Below, piece by piece: positions 1 through 7,941 of a stretch of DNA of 18,143 bases. Position 1 is the first letter of the stretch. The number at the start of each line of letters is the position of its first letter. The DNA comes from CAWVWF01 sp963933885 (GTDB lineage: Bacteria > Bacteroidota > Bacteroidia > Flavobacteriales_C > GCA-002722245): assembly GCA_963933885.1 (NCBI GenBank), contig CAWVWF010000051.1, positions 1 through 18,143 on the forward strand, written 5' to 3'. The notes beneath the pieces are model-generated. The model searched no databases. It had not been told where the DNA came from and saw only the letters and a list, made by a program, of their open reading frames with translations. A program made the position numbers and the translations under genes.

Positions 1-2462
1 TAATCTATTTTATGTGCTGTAGGATTTTCTGGCCAAGCATGTTTGTGATATCTAATTTTAAGCTCTTTTCTAATTTCAAAATAAGTACCGCTCCAAAAAC
101 TTTCCAAATCGGAAGTGACTTGAACAATCTTGTATCCGGGAGAAAGTAAGTGCATTAAGATATTAACTTTTCCGTTATTAACACTAGGCGTCTTCAACAT
201 TCCAAAACAACGTTGTAAAGGAACCGATAAAACTGGAGGTGAAGCGTTTTCTTGATATTCTAATTTAGAATAAATACCATTTGGTAGCTTAACCTTATGT
301 GGAGCAAGTTTCTTTAACGTTTCTTGAAGTTCAATTGGTAAACTGTATTCAAGTATTTCAAATAAATTTAATTTTTTAAGATCTGCAGGTTTTTTGATTC
401 CAATCAAATAAGGCGTTAGCCATTCTGAATTGGTGAGTAATAAAGTGCTTATTTGAACATCTGGCCATTTCTGTTGAGGGTTCCACTTTTTTAACGATAT
501 TATCCTATTTTGCCATTGCTTAACTCTATCATTCCAATCAAGTAAAGAAGCTCCTTGTTTCTCAATTGCATTAGAAATTGCTTTAACCAACGCTTCAGGA
601 TCTGGGTTGGGGAGAGGTGTGCTTTTTAAAATAATATTTCCAATTCTCATTTGAGATTCGGCAACCAAACCACCATTCTTTGTATTCCAAGTAATGATTT
701 CTTTATGCTTTATTAAAGGTGCTAAATCAGTAGGGTTGATTGGAGAAGCACTAAATATTTTTCCGCTATGATCTCTTTCACTAACATTTGCAACAGCTAG
801 CCATGGCTCATGAGCCAAATCATCTCGATGTCCGGCAGATGCAAGTTTTCCATTTGCCATTTGAAACTGAGCGTTATTTCCTGGTCGTGCACAGGCAATT
901 CGTTCAGGATAAGCAGTTGCGATTAGTAAGCCTGTTTCAAAATCATTCACAGGACCATTGTCTGTTTTAATATCAAATAATTTTCGATACTGACTTGCTA
1001 ATTTTTCGATTCTTCCTAAAGATTTTGCTCCAACTTTATCTCTTCGAAATCTTCTTAATGCTTCAATTCTAATATTTATATCAATTCCTGGTTCTTGAGG
1101 AAGTGGATCTTTTTCTTCAAACAGAGGAGCTATATCGGTTGCTAGCGCTAACTGATCTTCTTCCTCAGCCCTAACAAGCATATGTGCTATACGTGGATGT
1201 GTTGGGAGTTTGTGTAAGCGTTTTCCGTGTTTTGTGATTCTGTTGTTTTCAAGCGCTTCAATTTCATGTAATAATTGGTTTGCTTTAATAACATTCTTTC
1301 TTGGGGGGGGAGATAGCCAATTCAGTTCGTTTGGATCTATAACACCCCATTTGGCCATATCCAACATTAAAGAACTTAGATCTGCTTGTTCGATTTCTGG
1401 TGTTCCGGTTTCTGCTAATCTTGAATGCGTAGCTTTTGTCCACATTCTATAACATGTCCCTGCTGATAATCTTCCAGCTCTACCTTTTCTTTGATCTGCA
1501 GATTGCTTTGAAATTAATAAGGTCTCTAATCTCGATAATCCAGAGTTTGGATTGAATTTAGAAATACGTTCAAAACCTGAATCAACAACAATCTTAATTC
1601 CTTCAATCGTTAAACTTGTTTCTGCAATGTTTGTGGCTAGTACAACTTTCCGTTTTCCATCCTTGTTAGGAGTGATAGCGGCGAATTGCTTGTTGGGTGG
1701 AAGCTGACCGTATAATGGTAAGACCACAAAATTCTTCAATGAGTTTTGTAATATTTCCTGACACCTTTTGATTTCTCCTTGTCCTGGGAGAAATGCAAGT
1801 ACATCTCCATCATGTTTATTAACAGCAGATTTGATTACTCTACTCATTAACTCCGGTAACATTTTCATGTCGGCATCACCTGCGTATTCAACTTCTACTG
1901 GAAATAATCTTCCTTTACTTTCAACGATAGGGGCTTGAAGCATTTCGGAAAGTTGAGGCATGTCCAGTGTGGCAGACATAACAAGTATTCGTAAGTCTGG
2001 TCTCAGTATCGCTTGAGCTTCTCTACAGAGCGCCATAGCTACATCTGCATGAATACTTCTTTCATGAAATTCATCGAAAATTACTAAACCAACATCTTCC
2101 AGACTATTGTCTTCTTGAATCATTCTGGTTAGAATTCCTTCCGTAAGAACTTCTAGTCTTGTGTTTTTACTAGTCTTATTTTCAAACCTAATCTTATAAC
2201 CAACAGTTTCTCCAATGGATTCACCAATTAAATGAGCCATTCTAGTAGCAACAGTTTTTGCAGCTAACCTTCGAGGTTCAAGCATTAATATCTTTTTCCC
2301 TTTCAGCCATGGTTCATTAAGTAAAGTTAATGGTACAAGCGTACTTTTCCCAGCACCAGTAGGAGCTTTCAGAATAAGCGTAGAAGCGTTGTTTAGTTCC
2401 TTTTTTATTTCAGGAATTACTTCTTTAACAGGAAGGTTGATATTGCTGTAATCGAATTTCAA
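1..2462 (-). CDS. hrpB: ATP-dependent helicase HrpB (3' end cut by window edge)
   Basis: DEAH-type helicase of the HrpB family; its cellular substrate is poorly defined in this phylum. Reading the minus strand gives about 820 uninterrupted codons. Visible motifs are Walker A APTGAGKST (about residues 33-41), the HrpB-typical DEFH box (D130-H133), SAT (MSATLDMPQL), an ATNIAETSLTI motif and QRKGRAGR. A WLSPPP motif precedes the helicase-associated domain, and the C-terminal HrpB region includes FWSGTYFEIRKEL and RYHKHAWPENP. HrpB proteins are usually about 810-850 residues, so nearly all is present; the next codon begins TA and may be the stop. The start is inferred to be TTG at 2460-2462, because the frame is closed by a stop just upstream, no ATG is available, and the resulting N-terminus (MKFDYSNINLPV) fits the family. 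It lies 2 nt after the epimerase stop, so it is probably cotranscribed and translationally coupled. Confidence 0.93.
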   Translation of the reverse strand, partial: MKFDYSNINLPVKEVIPEIKKELNNASTLILKAPTGAGKSTLVPLTLLNEPWLKGKKILMLEPRRLAAKTVATRMAHLIGESIGETVGYKIRFENKTSKNTRLEVLTEGILTRMIQEDNSLEDVGLVIFDEFHERSIHADVAMALCREAQAILRPDLRILVMSATLDMPQLSEMLQAPIVESKGRLFPVEVEYAGDADMKMLPELMSRVIKSAVNKHDGDVLAFLPGQGEIKRCQEILQNSLKNFVVLPLYGQLPPNKQFAAITPNKDGKRKVVLATNIAETSLTIEGIKIVVDSGFERISKFNPNSGLSRLETLLISKQSADQRKGRAGRLSAGTCYRMWTKATHSRLAETGTPEIEQADLSSLMLDMAKWGVIDPNELNWLSPPPRKNVIKANQLLHEIEALENNRITKHGKRLHKLPTHPRIAHMLVRAEEEDQLALATDIAPLFEEKDPLPQEPGIDINIRIEALRRFRRDKVGAKSLGRIEKLASQYRKLFDIKTDNGPVNDFETGLLIATAYPERIACARPGNNAQFQMANGKLASAGHRDDLAHEPWLAVANVSERDHSGKIFSASPINPTDLAPLIKHKEIITWNTKNGGLVAESQMRIGNIILKSTPLPNPDPEALVKAISNAIEKQGASLLDWNDRVKQWQNRIISLKKWNPQQKWPDVQISTLLLTNSEWLTPYLIGIKKPADLKKLNLFEILEYSLPIELQETLKKLAPHKVKLPNGIYSKLEYQENASPPVLSVPLQRCFGMLKTPSVNNGKVNILMHLLSPGYKIVQVTSDLESFWSGTYFEIRKELKIRYHKHAWPENPTAHKID

Positions 2463-2464
2463 GA

Positions 2465-3343
2465 TTATTGTATTAAGTTTTCAATTGTAAATGAACATTC
2501 AAATTCGCTCTTTCCAGATAATTTAACGACACCTTTCTTGTCTTTGAAATCATTGAAAAGACCAGCTTGATCAGCCATTCCATTCCAAGGTTCAATACAT
2601 ATGAAAGGGGAGTTGTTGTATGATTTCCAAATTCCCATATCAGGATAATTTGTCCATCCAACCTTTACTTTATTACCACCTTTGTCACTTTCAACGATTA
2701 AAGATTTACTTTTTAGATCATCAAAAATTAATGCGTCATCTTTAAAAAGTTCTTCTTGCAGGTTTATTGTATTTCCATTTAACCAATCTTTAGCAACTTC
2801 TCCAGTTCTAAAACCTTCAGGAGTTAAGAGTAATCGGTCTGATTTTTCTGATTTTTCAAATGTTATTTTGTAGTCTTCATATTTTAAACCTTCTTTCATA
2901 GGTACTTTAATACCCGGATGTGCTCCAATACAAAAGAATATATCATCTGATTCTGTATTAATGATTTTATATGTAACTGTTAATTGCTTTTCTTGAAGTG
3001 TAAGAATTACCTGTAACGAAAATTCAAAAGGATATCCCTTTCTAGTTTCGTCATCAGCTTGAAGTTCAAGTGTTATTGTGTCATTTTTTTTATTGACTAA
3101 TTGGAATTTTTTATCCCTAGCAAAACCATGAGCGGATAAATTATAAGTTTTTTTTCCAAGTTTAAATTGCCCGTTTTCAATCTTGCCAACCAAAGGGAAT
3201 AACACAGGAGAATGCCTTTTCCAATAAGCCGAATCTCCATCCCAAATCACCTCTCTATTGTTCTGTTTGTCGATATAGCTACATAATTCAGCTCCATGTT
3301 CAAGTATTCCTACTTTAATAAATTCGTTTTCAATTGAGATCAT
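2465..3343 (-). CDS. Aldose 1-epimerase family protein (LacX/YeaD-like)
   Basis: Member of the galactose-mutarotase-like superfamily, 292 residues, all beta, with no signal peptide, so probably cytoplasmic. The family interconverts alpha and beta anomers of aldoses or hexose phosphates; the exact sugar cannot be told from sequence. Visible signatures are SAHGFARD (H72), GAHPGIKVP (H142, the likely catalytic acid) and CIEPWNGMADQAG (E251, the likely catalytic base), which is the pattern of the LacX subgroup. Length is normal. The ATG at 3341-3343 is preferred because the only nearby upstream ATG is out of frame. It is the first gene of a two-gene unit with hrpB. A TATCTTTG box lies 22 nt upstream of the start. 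A role in handling sugars released by the neighbouring hexosaminidase is possible but is only inference from position. Confidence 0.88.
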   Translation of the reverse strand: MISIENEFIKVGILEHGAELCSYIDKQNNREVIWDGDSAYWKRHSPVLFPLVGKIENGQFKLGKKTYNLSAHGFARDKKFQLVNKKNDTITLELQADDETRKGYPFEFSLQVILTLQEKQLTVTYKIINTESDDIFFCIGAHPGIKVPMKEGLKYEDYKITFEKSEKSDRLLLTPEGFRTGEVAKDWLNGNTINLQEELFKDDALIFDDLKSKSLIVESDKGGNKVKVGWTNYPDMGIWKSYNNSPFICIEPWNGMADQAGLFNDFKDKKGVVKLSGKSEFECSFTIENLIQ

Positions 3344-3365
3344 AATTCATGTTTAATTGGATGTG

Positions 3366-3373
3366 CAAAGATA
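3366..3373 (-). promoter_or_regulatory. Putative -7 box of the epimerase-hrpB promoter
   Basis: On the minus strand the sequence reads TATCTTTG, an exact match to the Bacteroidota -7 consensus TAnnTTTG, ending 22 nt before the epimerase ATG. No clear TTTG -33 element is seen at the right distance, so this is a moderate call. Confidence 0.5.
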
Positions 3374-3422
3374 GTCTTATTTAAAAAAATAACATTGTCC
3401 CATCATCGTCTTAGTGAAAAGC

Positions 3423-3452
3423 TTTGTTTAGTGTTGATTTATGTTAAATTTG
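3423..3452 (+). promoter_or_regulatory. Putative Bacteroidota promoter of the GH20 gene
   Basis: TTTG at 3423-3426 (-33) and TAAATTTG at 3445-3452 (-7, consensus TAnnTTTG) are separated by 18 nt and lie 20 nt upstream of the ATG at 3473. The pair matches the primary sigma factor promoter layout of this phylum, and it faces away from the minus-strand box at 3366-3373. Confidence 0.6.
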
Positions 3453-3472
3453 TAACAGTTAAATAAACTATT

Positions 3473-6124
3473 ATGAAGAAATCACTTGTTAAGTTATCAT
3501 TATTTGGACTTTGTCTTTTAGGAGCAGCAACAGTTCAGTCATGTGGAGGTGAAGACCCAACTGCAGTAGAAAAAGTAAATATCGATCGTCCTTATGGAAC
3601 TGAAATAGATGTTTATTGGAGTTTGGTTAAAAATGCACCAAAAGGATATGTTGCTGAATTTACTTTAGAAAACAATTCTGAAAAAACATTAGATAACAAA
3701 AACTGGAGTATTTTCTTTCACCAACCTAAAAAGGTTCAAACTGAATCAGGTACAAACGGTGCTAAGTTTACACACATTAACGGTGATTATTTCAAGTTTG
3801 AGCCAACTGATTCTTTTCCTGTTTTAAAGAAAGGAGAACAAGCTGTTATCACATATAAAAGTGATGCTTGGGCAATTAAAATGCAAGATGCACCAAATGG
3901 TATTTATATCGTATTTACAGATTCTCTAGGGAATGAATCAGCTCCAGAGGTAATTAAAAATGTTGTTTATGCTCCAATTACAGATGAGCAAAACGTAATG
4001 AATAGTGCGGATGTTATTCCTGTTCCAACCGCAGGTCACCTATATAGTGAGAATGAAAAAATAACTTTTGAGAAAAAAGAATCATTAGTAAAAATAATTC
4101 CAACACCGTATAGTTATACTGCTTCTGAAGGAAGTTTAGTTATCGAAAATGGAGCTACTATCGGTTATGAAGCTTCTTTTAAAAATGAAGCTAATTTTTT
4201 AGTTGAAAAATTAAAAGCTGATTTAGGAATTGATGCAACAGCTAAAGAAGGTACTGAAGGAGCTATTGTTTTAGCTAAAGGAGATGTCGTTTCTTTAAAT
4301 ACTGGAATTGATAATTATAAATTAAGTGTTTCTAAAGCCGGTGCTGTTATTACAGGTAACGATGCAGTTTCTGTTTTTTACGGAGTTCAAAGTTTAAGAG
4401 CTTTAGTTTCTGCTGAAGATTTAGCAACGAAATCAGGAAAAGCTTCTATTCAGTTTGTAACTGTAGAAGATGAAGCAAGATTCGAATATAGAGGTATGCA
4501 TATTGACGTTGTTAGAAATTTCAACTCTAAAGAAACTGTTTTGAAATTATTAGATTTCATGGCATATTATAAATTAAACAAGTTCCATTTCCATATTACG
4601 GATGATGAAGGTTGGAGATTGGAGATTCCAGGTTTACCTGAGTTAACTGACGTAGGTTCTAAAAGAGGGCATACTGCAGATGAGCTTTCAATGTTAAATC
4701 CTGCATATGGTTCTGGTCCATTCCCAGTTACTGAAACTTATGGTTCTGGTTATTATACGAAGGCTGATTTTATTGAGATTTTAGAATATGCAAAAGCACG
4801 TCATATCGAAGTTATTCCAGAATTGGATTTTCCAGGTCACGCAAGAGCAGCTATTGTTTCAATGAAAGCTCGTCAGCATAATTTAACTGAAGGTGGGAAA
4901 ACTGTTGAAGCAAATGAGTTCTTATTACATGATGAAAAGGATGCTTCTACTTATAGATCAGTACAGTATTATGATGATAACGTAATTTGTGTTTGTCAGA
5001 ACAGTACTTATAAGTTTTTAGAAAAAGTTGTAGACGAGGTTGTAGGAATGTACAAAGAAGCTGGTTTAGAATTAAAACAAGTTCATATTGGTGGTGATGA
5101 GGTTCCTCATCCAAATGAAGATAATCCTAATCATGGTGCATGGAGAGGATCTAAGAAATGTCAGTCTGTTTTAGATACACATGACGAATATGAAAAGCCA
5201 GAGCAATTATTTTACTATTTCGTAGAGAAGTTTAGTAAGATTTTATCTGATAGAGGTATTGTTACTGCTGGTTGGGAAGAGATCGCTTTGAAAAAAGGAG
5301 AAAATGAAGAAGGTGATGCAACTGTTGAGCAAAACGAAGCTTTCAAAGAAAAAGGATTTGTACCATACGTATGGAATACTGTATGGGGATGGGGTGGAGA
5401 AGATAGAGCTTACAAATTAGCTAACGCTGGTTTTAAAGTAGTTTTATCTAACGTTACCAATAACTATTTTGATTTAGCATATAACAAAAACCCTCAAGAT
5501 CCAGGTTATTACTGGGGTGGTTTTGTAGATACTAAAAAATCATGGCAGTTTGTTCCACTTAACGTTTATAACGAGGAATTAACTATGAGAAGTGGTGCTC
5601 CAGTTAACTTGGATGATTTTAAGGAGTCTGTAAGATTATCAAAAGAAAGTGAAAAGAACATATTAGGTCTTCAAGGTCAATTATGGACTGAAACAGTTAA
5701 AGGACAAGATATGGTTGAATATTATATCTTCCCTAAGATGTTAGGACTAGTTGAAAGAGCTTGGGCTAAAGATCCTTCTTGGACTTCTATTGTGGATCCA
5801 ACTGAAAGATTTGCAGCACAGGATAAAGACTGGAATCAGTTTGCAAGTAGAATTGGATATTTAGAACTTCCTAAATTAACTTACTTAAACGGTGGAGTTA
5901 ATTACAGAATTTCTGCTCCAGGTGCAGTTGTAAAAGATGGTGAATTGAATGTTAACACGAACTTCCCAGGAGTTGTATTTAGATATACAGTAAACGGAGA
6001 TGAGCCAACAGTTAGTTCTACACTTTATAGTGGACCAGTAGCTGTTACTGCTAAAACAATTAAGGTTGTAGCATTTAATGTTAAAGGAAGAGCAAGTTTA
6101 ACTACAACGGTTACAGTAAAGTAA
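3473..6124 (+). CDS. GH20 beta-N-acetylhexosaminidase, lipoprotein
   Basis: Exo-acting hexosaminidase that releases terminal GlcNAc or GalNAc, for example from chitin oligomers or glycans. Residues 1-24 form a lipoprotein signal peptide with lipobox VQSC, followed by GGED, so the protein is probably anchored in the outer membrane. Regions in order: a chitobiase-type N-terminal carbohydrate-binding domain (about 35-185, including NWSIFFHQ), a GH20b domain (about 205-335), the GH20 barrel starting at YRGMHIDVVRN (R340), HITDDEGWRLEIPGLPEL, VIPELDFPGH (447-456), the catalytic pair D542-E543 in HIGGDEVPH, and GQLWTE (W738, E740). A chitobiase C-terminal domain (about 810-883, GVVFRYTVNGDEPT) ends the protein. 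The catalytic mechanism of the family is substrate-assisted, with the Asp orienting the acetamido group and the Glu as acid. At 883 residues it is of the long, chitobiase-like type. It is a single-gene unit between its own promoter and terminator. Confidence 0.95.
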   Translation: MKKSLVKLSLFGLCLLGAATVQSCGGEDPTAVEKVNIDRPYGTEIDVYWSLVKNAPKGYVAEFTLENNSEKTLDNKNWSIFFHQPKKVQTESGTNGAKFTHINGDYFKFEPTDSFPVLKKGEQAVITYKSDAWAIKMQDAPNGIYIVFTDSLGNESAPEVIKNVVYAPITDEQNVMNSADVIPVPTAGHLYSENEKITFEKKESLVKIIPTPYSYTASEGSLVIENGATIGYEASFKNEANFLVEKLKADLGIDATAKEGTEGAIVLAKGDVVSLNTGIDNYKLSVSKAGAVITGNDAVSVFYGVQSLRALVSAEDLATKSGKASIQFVTVEDEARFEYRGMHIDVVRNFNSKETVLKLLDFMAYYKLNKFHFHITDDEGWRLEIPGLPELTDVGSKRGHTADELSMLNPAYGSGPFPVTETYGSGYYTKADFIEILEYAKARHIEVIPELDFPGHARAAIVSMKARQHNLTEGGKTVEANEFLLHDEKDASTYRSVQYYDDNVICVCQNSTYKFLEKVVDEVVGMYKEAGLELKQVHIGGDEVPHPNEDNPNHGAWRGSKKCQSVLDTHDEYEKPEQLFYYFVEKFSKILSDRGIVTAGWEEIALKKGENEEGDATVEQNEAFKEKGFVPYVWNTVWGWGGEDRAYKLANAGFKVVLSNVTNNYFDLAYNKNPQDPGYYWGGFVDTKKSWQFVPLNVYNEELTMRSGAPVNLDDFKESVRLSKESEKNILGLQGQLWTETVKGQDMVEYYIFPKMLGLVERAWAKDPSWTSIVDPTERFAAQDKDWNQFASRIGYLELPKLTYLNGGVNYRISAPGAVVKDGELNVNTNFPGVVFRYTVNGDEPTVSSTLYSGPVAVTAKTIKVVAFNVKGRASLTTTVTVK

Positions 6125-6150
6125 TTTACACGTAACTAACAATATATTTA

Positions 6151-6178
6151 AAAGGCGCCTATTAGGCGCCTTTTTTTT
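6151..6178 (+). terminator. Rho-independent terminator after the GH20 gene
   Basis: A 9-bp stem aaaggcgcc / ggcgccttt with loop tatta (6160-6164) is followed by an uninterrupted T run to 6178, starting 27 nt after the GH20 stop. GC-rich core plus T tract is a textbook intrinsic terminator. Confidence 0.93.
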
Positions 6179-6220
6179 GTAATAAACTTATTGATGTAGG
6201 TTGTGTGTTGTTAGCCGACT

Positions 6221-6244
6221 AGGTTCTTTCCTTCGCAAGAATGG
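6221..6244 (-). repeat. Palindromic intergenic repeat, intact copy
   Basis: On the minus strand these 24 nt match 21 of 24 positions of the palindromic repeat reconstructed at 6303-6318 plus 6558-6565 (core cattcttgcgaagg). It can fold with short TTCTT/AAGAA arms. It is in the opposite orientation to the other copy, about 58 bp away. This looks like a dispersed short palindromic repeat, but its genome-wide frequency cannot be seen here. Confidence 0.65.
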
Positions 6245-6302
6245 TAAGTTTGAGCGTTGTTATATTTAATATCAATTGATTGTTAAATAAATATCACATT
6301 TG

Positions 6303-6565
6303 TCATTCTTGCGAAAGCACACTACTGTCCGGAATAAAATTTGAATCCAGTTCATAAATGTAGGGGTGCCTCTTGTAGGTACCCGACACGTAGTAGTGTT
6401 AATGTGAAATACTGTGTTTTGGATACCTACAATTAAATACATTTTTTAAACCATTATGAATTCTAAGTCATTTTCAAATGAGAATGAAATAAGAATAACG
6501 GGACATTAACTGTGTGAATTATAGATCTATTTATTCCAGACAGTAGTGTGCGAAGGCAAGAATCT
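6303..6565 (+). repeat. Palindromic intergenic repeat, second copy, split by an insertion
   Basis: The left half 6303-6318 (tcattcttgcgaaagc) and right half 6550-6565 (gcgaaggcaagaatct) overlap by the 8-nt duplication gcgaa(a/g)gc. Removing 6319-6549 and one copy of the duplication restores a 24-nt palindrome with a perfect 8-bp stem attcttgc / gcaagaat around the tetraloop gaag. Confidence 0.75.
6319..6549. mobile_element. MITE-like non-autonomous element, 231 bp
   Basis: The terminal inverted repeats are 6319-6338 (acactactgtccggaataaa) and 6530-6549, matching 19 of 20 positions when reverse-complemented. They are flanked by the 8-bp direct repeats 6311-6318 (gcgaaagc) and 6550-6557 (gcgaaggc), 7 of 8 identical, as expected for a transposition target duplication with one later change. 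The interior has no open reading frame of note. It holds a hairpin at 6364-6384 (8-bp stem with one G-T pair, loop cttgt), and 6422-6431 (gatacctaca) can pair alternatively with its right arm. The small size, inverted ends and lack of a transposase fit a MITE mobilised by a full-length insertion sequence elsewhere. The insertion sequence family is not determined. The outermost gc of the target duplication is also shared by the inverted repeats, so the exact boundary has slight ambiguity. Confidence 0.75.
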
Positions 6566-6778
6566 AGACGCCTGGTTAAGTGGTAATAAAAATCATAAGA
6601 CATTATATTATTTTCCAAAGTTGTCCTTTGATACTTCACAACTCTTTAATGTAAGTATTTCATCAAATTGTTAGCGTGTTTAAGATGTGATTAAAATCAC
6701 TTTAAAAGATTGATATTTATTGAATATTAATTGATCTAAGCTGTATTTACTACCCCTTATAAATAATATTAATTACCA
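6566..6778. other. Gene-free leader region with no recognised element
   Basis: AT-rich stretch between the MITE-like element and the next gene. I see no RNA gene, no good coding frame and no full TAnnTTTG promoter with a spaced -33 box. The promoter of the secreted protein gene presumably lies here. Confidence 0.4.
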
Positions 6779-6805
6779 TTGTTGAGAACCTTTAGCCCCC
6801 TTAAC

Positions 6806-7846
6806 ATGAATTACTTGCAACGATCCTCAATCGTAATTTTACTTTTGTTTCCGATTTTCAATGTGTTTTCTCAGAGTTACGCTTCTCTGCCTTTTACAAC
6901 AGATTTTTCTGAAACAGGAAATGATTTGTCTGGTAATTGGGCAGAAGTTGCTGGAGCAAATTATTTTGCAAAACGACAGACATGGGCGAATGAAATCCCT
7001 ACTGGAAGAACTAGTTCAGGAAAGGCCTTAACTTTTTATACTAGCGATACTATTGGTTACGATGTTCATCCAGAAGCTTGGTTGTATGTTGATTTATCTA
7101 ACGCTAATGTTTTAGATATTAATTTTATGGTGGTGGATAATTCTTCCTATTTAATCAACGATACAATCTTTGTAGATGTGAGTGTAGATGGAGGCGCTAC
7201 TTTCACAAATAATGTTGCGCACAGATCGATGTGGGAATCACCCCATTTTGATTGGAATTGGAACGAAGTAACTGAATTGATTGACTTAACAAGCAATGGC
7301 TTGGTAGGAACATCAACTTCAGTGATTAGGTTAAGAGCTAGTACTAATTTCGAATTTATTCCTAGTCCATTTTTCTGGAATTATACAGGGCACATGATCG
7401 CTATAGATGATCTAAGTTTATCAAAAACAACTACTTTACCAGTTGAGATTTATGATTTTTCTTGTGGTAAGAATACGTTGAATTGGACAACATTGTCTGA
7501 GGTTCAAAATGATTATTTCACAGTGGAGTATTCAAAGAATGGTTTCAATTGGGAAACAACTTTAATAGAAGAAGGAAAGGGAGATAGTTTTCTTGAGAGT
7601 TATTACAGTAATGGTATTACGAGCAACGGTTATTATAAACTTTCTCAAACGGATTTTAATGGGAAAACCACAATATTAAATACAGTGTACTGCAAAACTG
7701 AAATACCTTTAGAAATTGAAGGGTATTATAACCTAAATGGTCAGGAAATAACTAAGCCTTTAAAGCCTGGAATTATTTTGATTCATTATTCAGATGGAAC
7801 AGTTGAAAAAAGAATTATAACTCCCGGTTCAGGTCTTACCTTTTGA
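6806..7846 (+). CDS. Secreted beta-sheet protein with T9SS-like C-terminus
   Basis: The protein has 346 residues from the ATG at 6806. This start is chosen over an in-frame TTG at 6779 because it puts a normal signal peptide at the N-terminus (MNYLQRSSIVILLLFPIFNVFSQS, with cleavage likely after about residue 22-24). The body (about 30-210) resembles MAM/jelly-roll-like beta domains, with repeated aromatic and Asp-rich strands such as FVDVSVDGGATF and MIAIDDLSLS. The segment from TLPVEIYDFSCG onward, with LNWTTLSEVQNDYFTVEYS, is a linker type common just before T9SS sorting domains in this phylum. The end (YYNLNGQEITKPLKPGIILIHY, from about residue 306) resembles a type A T9SS sorting domain with eight extra residues after the usual basic strand. 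It is probably exported to the surface or medium. No enzymatic residues are recognised and the role is unknown; adhesion or binding is only a guess. Confidence 0.75.
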   Translation: MNYLQRSSIVILLLFPIFNVFSQSYASLPFTTDFSETGNDLSGNWAEVAGANYFAKRQTWANEIPTGRTSSGKALTFYTSDTIGYDVHPEAWLYVDLSNANVLDINFMVVDNSSYLINDTIFVDVSVDGGATFTNNVAHRSMWESPHFDWNWNEVTELIDLTSNGLVGTSTSVIRLRASTNFEFIPSPFFWNYTGHMIAIDDLSLSKTTTLPVEIYDFSCGKNTLNWTTLSEVQNDYFTVEYSKNGFNWETTLIEEGKGDSFLESYYSNGITSNGYYKLSQTDFNGKTTILNTVYCKTEIPLEIEGYYNLNGQEITKPLKPGIILIHYSDGTVEKRIITPGSGLTF

Positions 7847-7882
7847 AGACTTTAATAATGGTGTTTTCCTCATCCTGATCAG

Positions 7883-7890
7883 TAAATTTG
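7883..7890 (+). promoter_or_regulatory. Putative -7 box upstream of the HD hydrolase
   Basis: TAAATTTG matches the TAnnTTTG consensus exactly. It lies 51 nt before the ATG at 7942. The -33 region has only a weak tttt stretch at 7864-7867, so confidence is modest. Confidence 0.4.
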
Positions 7891-7941
7891 AACCGTTTTT
7901 ATTTTAAAATAAAATTATCATTTATCAACAGTTCATAAAAC

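Noticed and set aside
788..1452. Plus-strand ORFs of 60 and 80 codons
   Set aside because: They lie opposite the continuous hrpB frame on the minus strand and have no plausible protein features.
6181..6778. tRNA or other classical RNA gene in the 600-bp gap
   Set aside because: No cloverleaf, anticodon stem or CCA-like end was found; the structure present is explained by the palindromic repeats and the MITE-like element.
6779..6805. TTG start for the secreted protein at 6779
   Set aside because: It would add LRTFSPLN ahead of a normal signal peptide; the ATG at 6806 gives a standard signal sequence.
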